Assembly: GCA_041661865.1 (NCBI GenBank)
Contig: JBAZTO010000005.1
Span: 42,206 to 106,205 of the forward strand
Direction: 5' to 3'
Source: JBAZTO01 sp041661865
GTDB lineage: Bacteria > Planctomycetota > Phycisphaerae > SM23-33
DNA: 64,000 bases
The notes below the pieces were generated by a model. The model searched no databases. It was not told the DNA's origin and saw only the letters and a list, made by a program, of their open reading frames with translations. Made by a program: the position numbers and the translations under genes. The stretch's first letter is position 1. Every line of letters starts with the position of its first letter. Shown here one piece after another: positions 1 to 8,259 of this stretch.

Positions 1-501
1 GCTGACCAACTCGCTGAACTCCACGTTGGGAATCCGCGTCCGCTTGGCCATCGCCAGCACCAGGGCCATGTTCGCCCCGATCAACTTGGCGTGGGTCGTC
101 ACGACGCGGCCATACCACATGACCATCTGGCGGGCCCGGCCGGTGGAACGACGCCGGCTCTGGGCCACAAGCAGCTTTCCCAGACGGTAGCGGGCGTAGT
201 TGTACTGAAGGAACAATTTCACCTCGTCGCGAGCGCCCAAGATCGTCCGTTGGGACCGCGCCTGCGGAATGTCCTCCACCACCTCCGGAAAATGCGTCCA
301 GGCCGGAACCACGATCTCCGGCACGTCCGGGCCAAACAACTGCTCCTCCGCCTTGGCGGACTCAAACAATTTGTTGCGAACGCAGTCCACCTTCACGGGG
401 ATGCGGTTATATGTGGCCTGCTCCTGTTCATTCAGGCCGGGAATCGTCATGCTCAGTGTCAGTTCAGCCTTCTGCAAAGTTGTCGTCATCAAAGCTCTCA
501 T
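1..501 (-). CDS. RNA polymerase sigma-70 family factor, N-terminal part (runs off window)
   Basis: Reading the minus strand from ATG at 501 gives an open frame of 167 codons that is still open at base 1. A strong Shine-Dalgarno (AAAGGACGGAG) lies about 7 nt upstream. The last 50 or so residues match sigma region 2: a segment reading YGRVVTTHAKLIGANMALVL followed by AMAKRTRIPN and EFSELVS, comparable with the NLRLVVSIAKKY..DLIQEGN core of the family. The roughly 110 residues before it are not recognisable to me and could be a lineage-specific N-terminal domain. Regions 3 and 4 lie outside the window, so the group (general or specialised) cannot be decided. Confidence 0.75.
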   Translation of the reverse strand, partial: MRALMTTTLQKAELTLSMTIPGLNEQEQATYNRIPVKVDCVRNKLFESAKAEEQLFGPDVPEIVVPAWTHFPEVVEDIPQARSQRTILGARDEVKLFLQYNYARYRLGKLLVAQSRRRSTGRARQMVMWYGRVVTTHAKLIGANMALVLAMAKRTRIPNVEFSELVS

Positions 502-870
502 ACGCACTCCGTCCTTTCTTAAGGACATCTGTTGTGCAGTGCCGGATCTTCGCTGCTGCCGGAGCGGCTTCCTGTTCCGCTGGCCGCCCCAGCTTCCATC
601 TGCACACTTATGGTACGTCCAAACCTATTCTGGGCAATCGGGGCATAACGAAAACATGCCTATGTTACACCACTATTGTTATATGGGGGAAACCCTTAGG
701 GCGGCATGGGGGCTTCCTCTACATAGGTACTTATCATCTATTAGGTTATGACTTTTATCTATGCGAGATGATCTTGGAATGAAGCGTGAATTGATGACCA
801 GAGGAGGAACAAGACATGACTACCAGCGTAAAGCCGGCGGGACATCAGCATCAATCATCACTCAAACACC
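502..870. other. Intergenic, locally A/T-rich; likely promoter region of the sigma gene
   Basis: No convincing gene. Between about 610 and 780 the base composition falls to A/T-rich and there are several TATGG/ATAGG-like words, including ACATAGGTA near 720. A good Shine-Dalgarno-like AGAGGAGGAAC at about 800 precedes an ATG at 816 on the plus strand, but the frame behind it (to 1088) reads like non-coding sequence. Confidence 0.4.
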
Positions 871-972
871 TCACAGAACCGTTATCGTTGCGGCCAATAG
901 CGTCGCCACACCGGCCAGGAATACGAGTACTTCAAAGATGTTCGCGCCCAGGTCCAGTGCCTTGTTCAGCAT
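871..972 (-). CDS. 33-residue single-span membrane miniprotein
   Basis: Minus-strand frame of 33 codons starting at ATG 972 with an AAGGAG Shine-Dalgarno 6 nt upstream and stopping at 871. The product begins MLNKALDLGANIFEVLVFLA and continues as a hydrophobic helix (about residues 13-33) ending in L. It lies 130 nt downstream of the porin in the same direction, so it may be co-transcribed with it. I know no family for it. A plus-strand frame (816-1088) overlaps it but lacks protein-like composition. Confidence 0.45.
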   Translation of the reverse strand: MLNKALDLGANIFEVLVFLAGVATLLAATITVL

Positions 973-1102
973 CGCCGTCTCCTTATCGTTGTCATCTGCC
1001 CTTGTTTGCCTTGCCGGTCGGTCCGGTCCACTATTCAGACCGACCGGCTACCGTCTGGTCCTCCGACGCCTCCGTCGCTTGCCGCTGAGCGGCCGTTAGC
1101 AG

Positions 1103-2461
1103 CTAGAACTTCCAGACCAGGTCAGCCAGCACGGTGGCGGTCATGTCTTCGTAAGGGCTCGACCCGCTGGTCGTGGTCGGCGAAAAGACCGGCTGGGTCA
1201 GGAAGACGTTCACGCCGATGGTCAGGTTGTCCATCAGGTTGTACTCGCCGCCGATAACGTGCCCCTTGCGGTTGGCGAAGCCGAAATCGCTGTCGACGAA
1301 CTGTCCCGGCAACGCATTGGCCTGCACCACCGCGTAGCGGTACTTGAGCGACCAGTCGCCCTTTTTCTTGTTCTGGCCCCACTTCACGCCGGTTGCGAAG
1401 GCGTTCCGCTGGTCGTCGTAGTCGTTGCTGGAGTCGGTGGCGCCACAGTTGTGCGCCCAGTCGCCCATGAATGCCAGGGGCTTGCCCGCGACGGGCAATT
1501 CCAGGTTGTTGGACAGGTTGATGACCTGGAAGCCCGGTACTTTCGTCAGCGGGCTGTCGTTGCCGTTGGCCGAGGCGCCACTGTCGTCGTAGTGGTCGAA
1601 GTCCTGCAGGTTGGCTGCAAAGGTGTACTTCACGTCCTTGGTGATGGCGGTCTTCACGCCGGCCTGGTAGATAGCCATCGTGGCGTCGTAAACATCCGCC
1701 GACTCCCGCAGGAGGAAGTAGCCGCTGCCGACGAACGGAGTGACCGGCCCCATCTTGGGCAACGTGTATTCCGCCCAGAAGCCTTCGGGGTTCACGTCGG
1801 TGTCCATGAAGATCTCGTTCTCAACCCACGGCTTGATCATCTTGCCGCCAATGATCGCCAGGCCTTTGATCTGCTTGGGCGAGTACTTGGCGTAGGCCAG
1901 GTCGATCCACACGGGCTTTTTCGACCAGTCGCCGTCGAAGGTCTGGTTGGTCGAGGTCGGGTCTGAGCCGTTCTTGTTGTAGGTGCTGTCGCCATTGCCG
2001 CTGGCCAGGCGGAAGCCGACTTCCATCTGGTCTTCCAGCCAGGTCTTGACGAAGCCCGCGCGCAGGCGGAAGCGGGCACGATTGCGATTCTTCTTGTCAT
2101 CCCCCTGGTTCTTGCCCCAGTTGTAGAACTGCCCGTCGTACCGCAGCCGCAGGTCGCCGGCAAACTTCAGGTTGTCCAGCCAGCCGGGCATCTGGGGCCG
2201 ATTCTTGGCAGCCTCGTCATTGAGCTCCTTGAAGACCCGCCGCATCTCCTCCTGCTGCAACGCCTGCGTCGAGGCCTGCGAGGTTGTCTGCCTGCTCTCC
2301 ACCTCGGCCAGGCGGCGATCCTGATCCTTGATCCGCTGCTTGAGGGCAGCGATGGTGGTGGCCATGTCCTCCTTGTCCTCCGCCGTCTCGCCCAGCAGCG
2401 GCGAGGCCAGGCAGAAGAGCCACATCAGAATTGCTGCTCCAATCAACAATCTCCTTTGCAT
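1103..2461 (-). CDS. Putative outer-membrane porin (phosphate-regulated)
   Basis: 452 residues. A signal peptide (about 1-24) is followed by a coiled-coil segment (about 30-75, rich in K, R, E, Q) and then a long beta-rich region with alternating aromatic residues and DLRLRYDG / FRLRAGF motifs, ending in ...LADLVWKF. A C-terminal aromatic residue is the classic mark of outer-membrane barrels. The layout resembles the putative porin (Porin_5) and phosphate-selective porin OprO/OprP type, in which a coiled coil precedes a 16-18 strand barrel. A candidate Pho box sits about 100 nt upstream and the Pst genes are nearby, so uptake of phosphate or an organic phosphate across the outer membrane is inferred, not shown. 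Confidence 0.8.
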   Translation of the reverse strand: MQRRLLIGAAILMWLFCLASPLLGETAEDKEDMATTIAALKQRIKDQDRRLAEVESRQTTSQASTQALQQEEMRRVFKELNDEAAKNRPQMPGWLDNLKFAGDLRLRYDGQFYNWGKNQGDDKKNRNRARFRLRAGFVKTWLEDQMEVGFRLASGNGDSTYNKNGSDPTSTNQTFDGDWSKKPVWIDLAYAKYSPKQIKGLAIIGGKMIKPWVENEIFMDTDVNPEGFWAEYTLPKMGPVTPFVGSGYFLLRESADVYDATMAIYQAGVKTAITKDVKYTFAANLQDFDHYDDSGASANGNDSPLTKVPGFQVINLSNNLELPVAGKPLAFMGDWAHNCGATDSSNDYDDQRNAFATGVKWGQNKKKGDWSLKYRYAVVQANALPGQFVDSDFGFANRKGHVIGGEYNLMDNLTIGVNVFLTQPVFSPTTTSGSSPYEDMTATVLADLVWKF

Positions 2462-2558
2462 GCAAGCTCCTTTCGCGTTGAGGGTCGGCTTGACCTACAC
2501 CGGTCGCGCCTGCCAAGGGAGAGTGTTGCGGCCGGGAGATAACGGGGCGTGAAGAAGA

Positions 2559-2576
2559 GATGAAGATCGCGCTAAG
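2559..2576 (-). promoter_or_regulatory. Candidate Pho box upstream of the porin
   Basis: On the minus strand this reads CTTAGCG-CGAT-CTTCATC: two 7-mers with a 4-nt spacer, the same geometry as the E. coli Pho box (7-4-7, 11-bp period) with a different consensus. It lies about 98 nt before the porin start. Matching sites occur at 7844-7861 and 12707-12746. Confidence 0.55.
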
Positions 2577-2719
2577 AATATTAACAACGCTAGTATATGA
2601 GGCGGGCCTGCCGGGAAATATCCCAGTTGTTGTGTAACCGCGCAGAACCCCGCTTCATGACCTTCGCGGGATCACGTGCAGGTTATGAAACCAGTCCTGG
2701 AGATTGCCGGGGCAGGGAA

Positions 2720-3280
2720 TCAGAAGCCCCAAGTACTGGGGAGATAGAACTGGTACATGGTCTGGCCGAGGCGCTCGGCCAGCCGCGGAATGTCGCCGAG
2801 ATTTTCGACCGTCCCCTTGGCCACCACCTGGCTGTTCCAGTCGAGCAGGAAGACCTCGCCCGGCTTGGGATTCAGGTACGCGCAGGAGGCGATGCCGCTG
2901 GGGTCGCGGAGTACCGTCAGGTATCGGGCGGGGCTGGATTCCTTCTCCAATATCCATCCGCTCGGACTCTTACGCGACTCTGCCGGGACGATCTGGACGA
3001 CATCGACGGGAAGATCGACGAACTTCAGGCCATTGGCAAGGTCTACCAGCACCGACTCGGCCACGCCGCGACCTTCATTGGTCGTGAAGGCCACGATAGT
3101 CACATCCAGACGCATCTTGTTGAACGTGGTGAACCTGCCGTCCGGGCGGGCCACCGGAACGTCCGGCACGTGGTAGCCAAGATATATCTCTTTGGGAGGC
3201 TGGACGGTTCCAACCTGGCTCTGCGAGCAACCGATCAGGATCATCAGTCCCAAGCAGGCCGCCATTGAGATCGTTTTCAT
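2720..3280 (-). CDS. Lipoprotein with thioredoxin-like fold, no active-site cysteines
   Basis: 186 residues starting at ATG 3280 with a GGAAGGA ribosome site. The N-terminus MKTISMAACLGLMILIGC is a lipoprotein signal with lipobox LIGC. The mature part has the beta-alpha-beta order of AhpC/thioredoxin-like proteins: VTIVAFTTNEGRG, VDVVQIVPAES, YLTVLRDPSG, GEVFLLDWNSQVVAKGTV, then a helix. There is no CxxC, so a redox role is unlikely; a binding or structural role is more plausible. It lies upstream of the porin in the same direction, about 260 nt away. Confidence 0.6.
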   Translation of the reverse strand: MKTISMAACLGLMILIGCSQSQVGTVQPPKEIYLGYHVPDVPVARPDGRFTTFNKMRLDVTIVAFTTNEGRGVAESVLVDLANGLKFVDLPVDVVQIVPAESRKSPSGWILEKESSPARYLTVLRDPSGIASCAYLNPKPGEVFLLDWNSQVVAKGTVENLGDIPRLAERLGQTMYQFYLPSTWGF

Positions 3281-3359
3281 GGCCAGTCCTTCCTTTCTGT
3301 GGGCGTGTCCACAGCATTGTAGTCTTAATCATTCGCCATCGACAGGTGGCCGGGGGCAA

Positions 3360-3377
3360 CTTAGCGCTATTTGAACC
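3360..3377 (+). promoter_or_regulatory. Weak Pho-box-like site
   Basis: CTTAGCG-CTAT-TTGAACC: the first heptamer is identical to the strong sites but the second is degenerate. It sits between the divergent lipoprotein (starts 3280, minus) and the HicB-like gene (starts 3466, plus), so it could serve either. Weak on its own. Confidence 0.3.
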
Positions 3378-3465
3378 GGGCTTTCATGCCCACATAGTAT
3401 TATCGTCGCATCATGTCATTGAGCAGCGGTCAAATAGTTCCTGCCGCGAGCACAAAGGAGTAAAC

Positions 3466-3663
3466 ATGAAGCTCTGTGTCAGAGTGTCCAGAAACAAGTA
3501 CGGATCTTTCGATGCATGGTCCGTGGAACTGCCCGGCTGCATGGGCCGGGGAGAAAACGCCGCCGAGGCCGCCCGGGATTTTGTCGAGGCTTCGCGCGGA
3601 TACCTGGCCGCCCTCAACAACTTCGTGCCGGAGATAGTTCGAGACGATCCGGTCGTCATCTAG
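3466..3663 (+). CDS. HicB-like small protein (no HicA partner)
   Basis: 65 residues from ATG 3466 with an AAAGGAG site 5 nt upstream. The sequence has the HicB_like core: a strand-rich start (KLCVRVSRN), then FDAWSVELPGCMGRGENAAEAARDF, which parallels the ...LPGCxxxGxTxxEAxxN motif of HicB antitoxins. HicB antitoxins usually pair with a HicA toxin and carry a C-terminal DNA-binding tail. Neither is visible here, so this is probably a stand-alone HicB-like domain rather than a functional toxin-antitoxin pair. Confidence 0.6.
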   Translation: MKLCVRVSRNKYGSFDAWSVELPGCMGRGENAAEAARDFVEASRGYLAALNNFVPEIVRDDPVVI

Positions 3664-3795
3664 AGCAAGTCCACTCCAAACCCAGCCTCGGGGATATTCT
3701 TCCACTCGCCGCCGCCTCTCAGCCGTAACGGTTCTCTTGCAGCCCCCGCACGTTCCGGCGTTGTCCAGTATTTCATCCTTCCTCTCCCTCCGCGC

Positions 3796-3827
3796 AAAAA
3801 GAGAGCCCTGACACCGAGTCAGGGCTC
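3796..3827 (-). terminator. Intrinsic terminator of the PstS-like PEP-CTERM gene
   Basis: A perfect 10-bp stem (GAGCCCTGAC / GTCAGGGCTC, 3803-3812 with 3818-3827) and a 5-nt loop. On the minus strand it is followed by TCTCTTTTT. It lies about 85 nt past the stop of the gene at 3913. Confidence 0.85.
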
Positions 3828-3912
3828 ATTCAGGCAGGGAATTGCTTCTTCTAAAACTCTTGCAACCTACAACGGATACGTCTTTCTCACAAACACGGCT
3901 GTGCGGCTACAA

Positions 3913-6528
3913 CTACTTGCGGCGGCGAATCAGTGCCAGCGCGCCAAGGCCCAGCAGGGTCATGGTCGCAGGCTCGGGAACCGACTGCATGTCCGGCGCC
4001 CAGGCGGGATGGCTCCAGCCCCAGTTGCCGGCCAGCAGAGACAGGTCGCCGGTGCCAACGACGCCGTCGCCGTTGAAGTCGCCATTGTCCCAGCCCTTGC
4101 CGCTCATGCCCCAGCTACCGGCCAGGAGGGAAAGGTCGCCGGTGCCGACAACACCGTCGAGATTCGAGTCGCCGCGAACGGTGCCCAGGACGCCCAGAAC
4201 TTCATTCACGTCGTTGGCATCGACCTTAAGGTCGCCGTTCATATCGCAACTGAGGTCCATCTTCACCGCCTGGTCCAGGTTGGCCCAGTCGCCGAAGTTG
4301 GCAGTGACATAGTTGATGTCATTGGCATCCACCGAGTAGTCATGGCCGCGGGGATCGGCCCCGGCGGCAGTGGTCTTGCCGGCCACGTCGGCCATGGCAG
4401 CGCCGGCGGTGTAAGGCTTGCCGGTCCTCAGCGTCGTGCCCTTGGCCGTGAAGTTGGGATCGGTCACGGCCAGCTTGGCGTAGTTGGCGTCGGCGAAGAA
4501 GCAGGTGCCTTTCAGGGCCATCCACTTCTGATCGACCTGCGTGAAGGCCGCCTTGCGGTTGAGTTTGCCGTTGGCGTCAATCGCCAGGCCGTCGGCAAAA
4601 TAGCGGATGTCCAGCGAATCGAAGTTGCCGTCGCCGTTGAAATCGCCCAGAACCTCGGTGATCGCGAAATCGCCGGCCTGGTCGCCACGGTTGCCGCCGT
4701 GGTTGATGTTCTGCTCGAAGGTGCGAGGAGAGTTCAGAGCCACCATCATCTGATTGGCGTCAGCAAGATTCCTGGCGCCGTTGTCATCGAAATCGCCCGC
4801 GATCTTGTTGCGTTCCGCCAGCTTCAAGCCGCCGGCATAGGTTCTGCCGTTGGCGTCGGTGTAAGCGCTGGTGCTGCCGTCGCTGTACAACGTGCCGCCG
4901 GTGAGGGTGGTCCGCACGGGGATATACCCGTTGGGGGCCGAACTCGTGCCGATGTCGTTGACCACGATGGTGCTGTTGTTTTGGGTGTACGTCTGTAGGG
5001 CTTCATTGACGGTGTTGGCGCCGAAACTGGTGGGGTTCGTCGCATCGGGCACTGCATCGATCGCGGCCATCGGGAAGTAGCTGTAAGCCAGGTATTCGCC
5101 CGGCATGTTGTAACTGAGATTGGAATCGGGATTGCCCGCGAAGGCCGCGATGCTTTCGGTGATGTTGCGGATGTAGGCCGCCGCGGCGCGGTTGCTCATC
5201 TGCGGGTTGCTGTTAAGCGCGCCGTAGGTGCTGTTGATGGCGGTGGCCTGGGGATCCCCGACGGTCACGAACGTCTCGGGGCCGCCGACCTGGTAGCCGG
5301 TGTTGGGGTCAGAATTGTCCAGAACGGTGGACACGGTCGGCCGGACATAGGGAGCGCTGCCGCGGTTGGCATCCTTCACACCGTTGGCGTCAATGTCCTT
5401 CTGGACATTGAGGATGTCGAAACTGCCGCCGTTGGCGGGCGTGGCGGCGGAATCCAAGCCGGCATAGCCCACCATCAAACGGTGGTTCTTGACGCCGGCA
5501 ACCATATGGCTGGTGCTACCGTAGTTGCTCGTCTGCGTGTTCTTGCCGATATTGCCCGAGCTGCTCGAAGTGGTCTGGTTGCCGATGTTCTCGCCCGCGC
5601 CGAAGGCGGGGTCGACGCCGATGCTGTTCATCGCGCCGTTGCGAGTGCCGGAAGCCGACTCGCGAGTGCCGGCCACCAGGTTCTCGCCGTTGGGCATTCT
5701 GCCCGTCACGTAGAGATGCTGCAACTCGGTCATCTTGACGTTGCCGTCCTGGATGCCCGTGCCCTGGTTGGCCATGAAGGCGGTGGCCACCCACGACACC
5801 GTGGTGTCATAGACGGAGGTGGAATTGGCCACGGTGTTGGAGTCCGTGTCCACGGCGTTGAGGTTCAGAGCGCCCAGGCTGACCAACTGGTTGGTGAAAC
5901 CGGTGCTGCTGGTCTTGGTGTTCTGCCCGTAGCCGTCCTGAGTGGGCTTCTTGTTCCAGGCGGCGTTGGAGGAAGAACCCGCCTTGACGAACCACGTGGT
6001 CGGCACGTCCATGACGGCGATGTCCACGTTGTTGGGCGTGACCGGAGTGCCACCGGGGTGATTGTTGGGGTCGCCCGTGACGCCCGGGGGACTCGCAATG
6101 GTGCCACCCGCGGCGAACTGCGTGCGGTTAATTATTGCGAAGGATGTCGCCGGCTTGAAGAGCGCGGGCGGACCATTGGCCTCAACCGGCTGGGTGTTGT
6201 AATAGGCCACCAGTTCGTCCAGGCCGTTGCCCGAGCCGGTCGCGCGATACTGGACTGTCCAGTACGGGCTGGCAAGGTAATTGCTGTCGGCCAACTGGTC
6301 GACGTAGGGCGAAGATCCCCAAAAGCCCTTGTTGCCGTCAGTGTCGACGTCGATGAAGTCGTTGGTGCTGGCGGGGGACTTGAAGAAGTTCTGGAACAAA
6401 GTCGCGCCGCCAATGTTCACTTGGCCAGTGTTGACGTAATTTGGGTCCGATGCCCGGGCCGCACTGACGGTGGTCAGCATCGCCGCCGCCAGAATCAAGC
6501 CCAGAATGCCATTGTTCTTAGATAACAC
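3913..6528 (-). CDS. PstS-like phosphate-binding protein with dockerin-like repeats and PEP-CTERM anchor
   Basis: 871 residues from GTG 6528 (AGGAGAA site). After a signal peptide (about 1-26) the N-terminal half carries PstS hallmarks: IGGATLFQNFF (compare GAGATFP..LY), YRATGSGNGLDELVAYY (compare YxxxGSGxGI), VDIAVMDVP (compare VDFGASDxP) and TRESASGTRNGAMNSIG (compare RxxGSGTxxxF). The C-terminal third (from about 570) contains several calcium-binding-type repeats such as GDSNLDGVVGTGDLSLLAG and GDFNGDGVVGTGDLSLLAG. It ends VPEPATMTLLGLGALALIRRRK, a PEP-CTERM signal for exosortase processing. Inferred: a cell-surface phosphate-binding protein outside or attached to the outer layer, distinct from the periplasmic PstS at 11803. 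The upstream prepilin gene may share its transcript and its candidate Pho box. Confidence 0.75.
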   Translation of the reverse strand: MLSKNNGILGLILAAAMLTTVSAARASDPNYVNTGQVNIGGATLFQNFFKSPASTNDFIDVDTDGNKGFWGSSPYVDQLADSNYLASPYWTVQYRATGSGNGLDELVAYYNTQPVEANGPPALFKPATSFAIINRTQFAAGGTIASPPGVTGDPNNHPGGTPVTPNNVDIAVMDVPTTWFVKAGSSSNAAWNKKPTQDGYGQNTKTSSTGFTNQLVSLGALNLNAVDTDSNTVANSTSVYDTTVSWVATAFMANQGTGIQDGNVKMTELQHLYVTGRMPNGENLVAGTRESASGTRNGAMNSIGVDPAFGAGENIGNQTTSSSSGNIGKNTQTSNYGSTSHMVAGVKNHRLMVGYAGLDSAATPANGGSFDILNVQKDIDANGVKDANRGSAPYVRPTVSTVLDNSDPNTGYQVGGPETFVTVGDPQATAINSTYGALNSNPQMSNRAAAAYIRNITESIAAFAGNPDSNLSYNMPGEYLAYSYFPMAAIDAVPDATNPTSFGANTVNEALQTYTQNNSTIVVNDIGTSSAPNGYIPVRTTLTGGTLYSDGSTSAYTDANGRTYAGGLKLAERNKIAGDFDDNGARNLADANQMMVALNSPRTFEQNINHGGNRGDQAGDFAITEVLGDFNGDGNFDSLDIRYFADGLAIDANGKLNRKAAFTQVDQKWMALKGTCFFADANYAKLAVTDPNFTAKGTTLRTGKPYTAGAAMADVAGKTTAAGADPRGHDYSVDANDINYVTANFGDWANLDQAVKMDLSCDMNGDLKVDANDVNEVLGVLGTVRGDSNLDGVVGTGDLSLLAGSWGMSGKGWDNGDFNGDGVVGTGDLSLLAGNWGWSHPAWAPDMQSVPEPATMTLLGLGALALIRRRK

Positions 6529-6655
6529 GTTGCTTCTCCTTGATTGGTTGATTGCAAAGTTCTCTCCGGTATCCTCGTCTTACGCTTCTATGTGTTAAGA
6601 CCTCGAGACCTCCTTTCGCCGCCAGGGGCGGCTGGTGGTTATCTTCTGATTTCTA

Positions 6656-7690
6656 TTACGGAAGAACCTGGTTCGCTCCGGTCAGCGAGTAGTAACGGTC
6701 GCCCCACTCCCGGCCGGCCAGGGTTGCCTTGACGGTTTTCCGGTCCACGTGGCCGTCGCAGTAAAGGAAGTTGGCTGCGCCACCGTACTTGTCGTTGCCA
6801 CCGGCATGCCGGCGCGCCACCGTGTTGATCTCCGCGCCGGCGCTGCCGTCGATGAGACCCTGCATTTCCTTGGTCTGGTCGTAGGACAGCAGGCCGGAGT
6901 CGGTGCTTCCGGCGGCGCCGTAGATGAATCCCGGCGTATTCAGCGGGGCGGCGTATTCATTCGTGCCCGCTCCGACATGGGTGAAAGGATTGATCGGGCG
7001 GTGGCTCTTAAGGAGGAGTCCGCCACCTTCCTGGATTGCCATGGCCGGCCAGCTTTCGATCTCCGCGGACAGGATCACGCCGCTGGTCCCGCCGACTCTG
7101 TCAGGCGAGACGAACTGATTGATCCGCTGCCCGCCGGACAAGGCCGTGGTGAACTTGTTGCGAGGCATGAGCGCGGCATTGGCGGCAAAGGCGACGCGTG
7201 GTGCCTGGAAGTCGGTCAGCGCGTTGGGTGTACTCTGGCCGTTCTGGTCAACCTGGCCGTCCCCCCAATCGCCTGCCTGAGGGCCCGGGTTGGTCCGGGG
7301 CGCCCCGCCGTTGGTAATGCCGGGGCATTGGAAGGCGTTGAAATTGGTGGATTGCCCCATGTTGTAGAGGGCATACGACCAGTGCAGATAACCATACGGA
7401 TGGTCCGCCGGCTGGTCGAGCAGGTTAAAGCTGCCGTCGGGGTTGTTGGGATACACGTATGAGGCCGGGAAGACTTTGTAAGTCGTCGAGTAGACATTCA
7501 CCGCCAGTCCGACATTGCGGAGGTTGCTGGAGCATACCGCAGCCTTGGCCAAGTCCTTCACTCCGGCCAGCGAGGGCGCCAGGATGGCGATGAGCATCGC
7601 GATGATCGAGATGACCACCAGTAACTCGACAAGTGTGAATGCCGATGCCGTAACGCATTCTTCAGTTTGTGCCACGTTCATTCCTTTCAT
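6656..7690 (-). CDS. Prepilin-type protein with N-terminal methylation motif and H-X-DG C-terminus
   Basis: 344 residues; ATG 7690 is chosen because AAGGAG lies 7 nt upstream, and the frame upstream of it is not protein-like. The N-terminus has the type IV prepilin/pseudopilin motif AFTLVELLVVISIIAMLIAIL, cleaved before F by a prepilin peptidase. The body resembles the large planctomycete family of DUF1559-like pseudopilins. Near the C-terminus RRHAGG...NFLYCDGHVDRKTV matches the H-X9-DG processing-associated motif, except that about 16 residues separate H and DG here. It is located between a candidate Pho box and the anchored PstS-like gene, suggesting a surface or secretion role under phosphate limitation (inference). 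Confidence 0.75.
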   Translation of the reverse strand: MKGMNVAQTEECVTASAFTLVELLVVISIIAMLIAILAPSLAGVKDLAKAAVCSSNLRNVGLAVNVYSTTYKVFPASYVYPNNPDGSFNLLDQPADHPYGYLHWSYALYNMGQSTNFNAFQCPGITNGGAPRTNPGPQAGDWGDGQVDQNGQSTPNALTDFQAPRVAFAANAALMPRNKFTTALSGGQRINQFVSPDRVGGTSGVILSAEIESWPAMAIQEGGGLLLKSHRPINPFTHVGAGTNEYAAPLNTPGFIYGAAGSTDSGLLSYDQTKEMQGLIDGSAGAEINTVARRHAGGNDKYGGAANFLYCDGHVDRKTVKATLAGREWGDRYYSLTGANQVLP

Positions 7691-7843
7691 GAGCCTGCTC
7701 CTTAATGAAACCACTGTTCGTTCACTTCCCGGTTGTGAAGACCTGCCCGCCGCTACGCGAGAGGGTCTGCAACGCCCCGACACTCGTCTTGCGTGTCTGG
7801 GCCTTCATCATGCTTCATGTCGATGTGATTCATATGATGCCCG

Positions 7844-7861
7844 CTTGAAGATTGCGCTAAC
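7844..7861 (-). promoter_or_regulatory. Candidate Pho box upstream of the prepilin / anchored PstS genes
   Basis: Minus strand GTTAGCG-CAAT-CTTCAAG, same 7-4-7 geometry as at 2559 and 12729. It lies about 155 nt before the prepilin start codon and just after the stop of the 62-residue gene at 7881. Confidence 0.5.
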
Positions 7862-7880
7862 TCCCGATCATGATGAAGAC

Positions 7881-8069
7881 CTATTCCTCGTCATCGAACG
7901 AACCGCTGGGCACCAGGCCCTGCTCGAACAATCGCAGGCCCTCGCTGACCATTCGGGCATAACGCCGAATGTTTTCGCGACGCGTGAGGTCGGCAAGAAT
8001 GTTGCGATCGTTGACATCCGCATACCAACTGGGCCGAAAAGCTCTCAGCGTTTCCTGTTGTGCCTGCAT
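7881..8069 (-). CDS. Hypothetical 62-residue protein
   Basis: From ATG 8069, with GGGAGAG 8 nt upstream, the frame encodes a soluble charged protein (MQAQQETLRAFRPSWYADVN...) with an Arg/Glu-rich helix and an acidic end FDDEE. It lies about 190 nt downstream of pstB in the same direction. No family is recognised. It is kept because of the ribosome site and position; a spurious frame is possible. Confidence 0.4.
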   Translation of the reverse strand: MQAQQETLRAFRPSWYADVNDRNILADLTRRENIRRYARMVSEGLRLFEQGLVPSGSFDDEE

Positions 8070-8259
8070 GGGTTCTCTCCCAATCATGCTGATTCGTAGC
8101 CCTCGTTCTGCCCTCGATTGTGCCCGCTCATTGCTTGGTATTGATTAAGGCGGCGAGAAAGGGGCGCGAAAGCGTTTCCCTTCGCATGGCACAGCGTTAC
8201 GAGACCCTGGCCGCGTCGACGTCCAGGCAGCCCCAGTTGAAATGGTCGAAAAAGGATCC

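Noticed and set aside
816..1088. Plus-strand 90-codon frame with a very good ribosome site
   Set aside because: Composition is unlike a protein (Pro/Ser/Arg-rich, no fold signs) and it overlaps the better 33-residue frame on the other strand; the ribosome-like site may be chance.
3901..4998. Long plus-strand frame opposite the PstS-like gene
   Set aside because: It is the antisense reading of the repeat-rich PEP-CTERM gene, Val/Gly/Ala-rich and without motifs; the high GC gives long antisense frames throughout the window.
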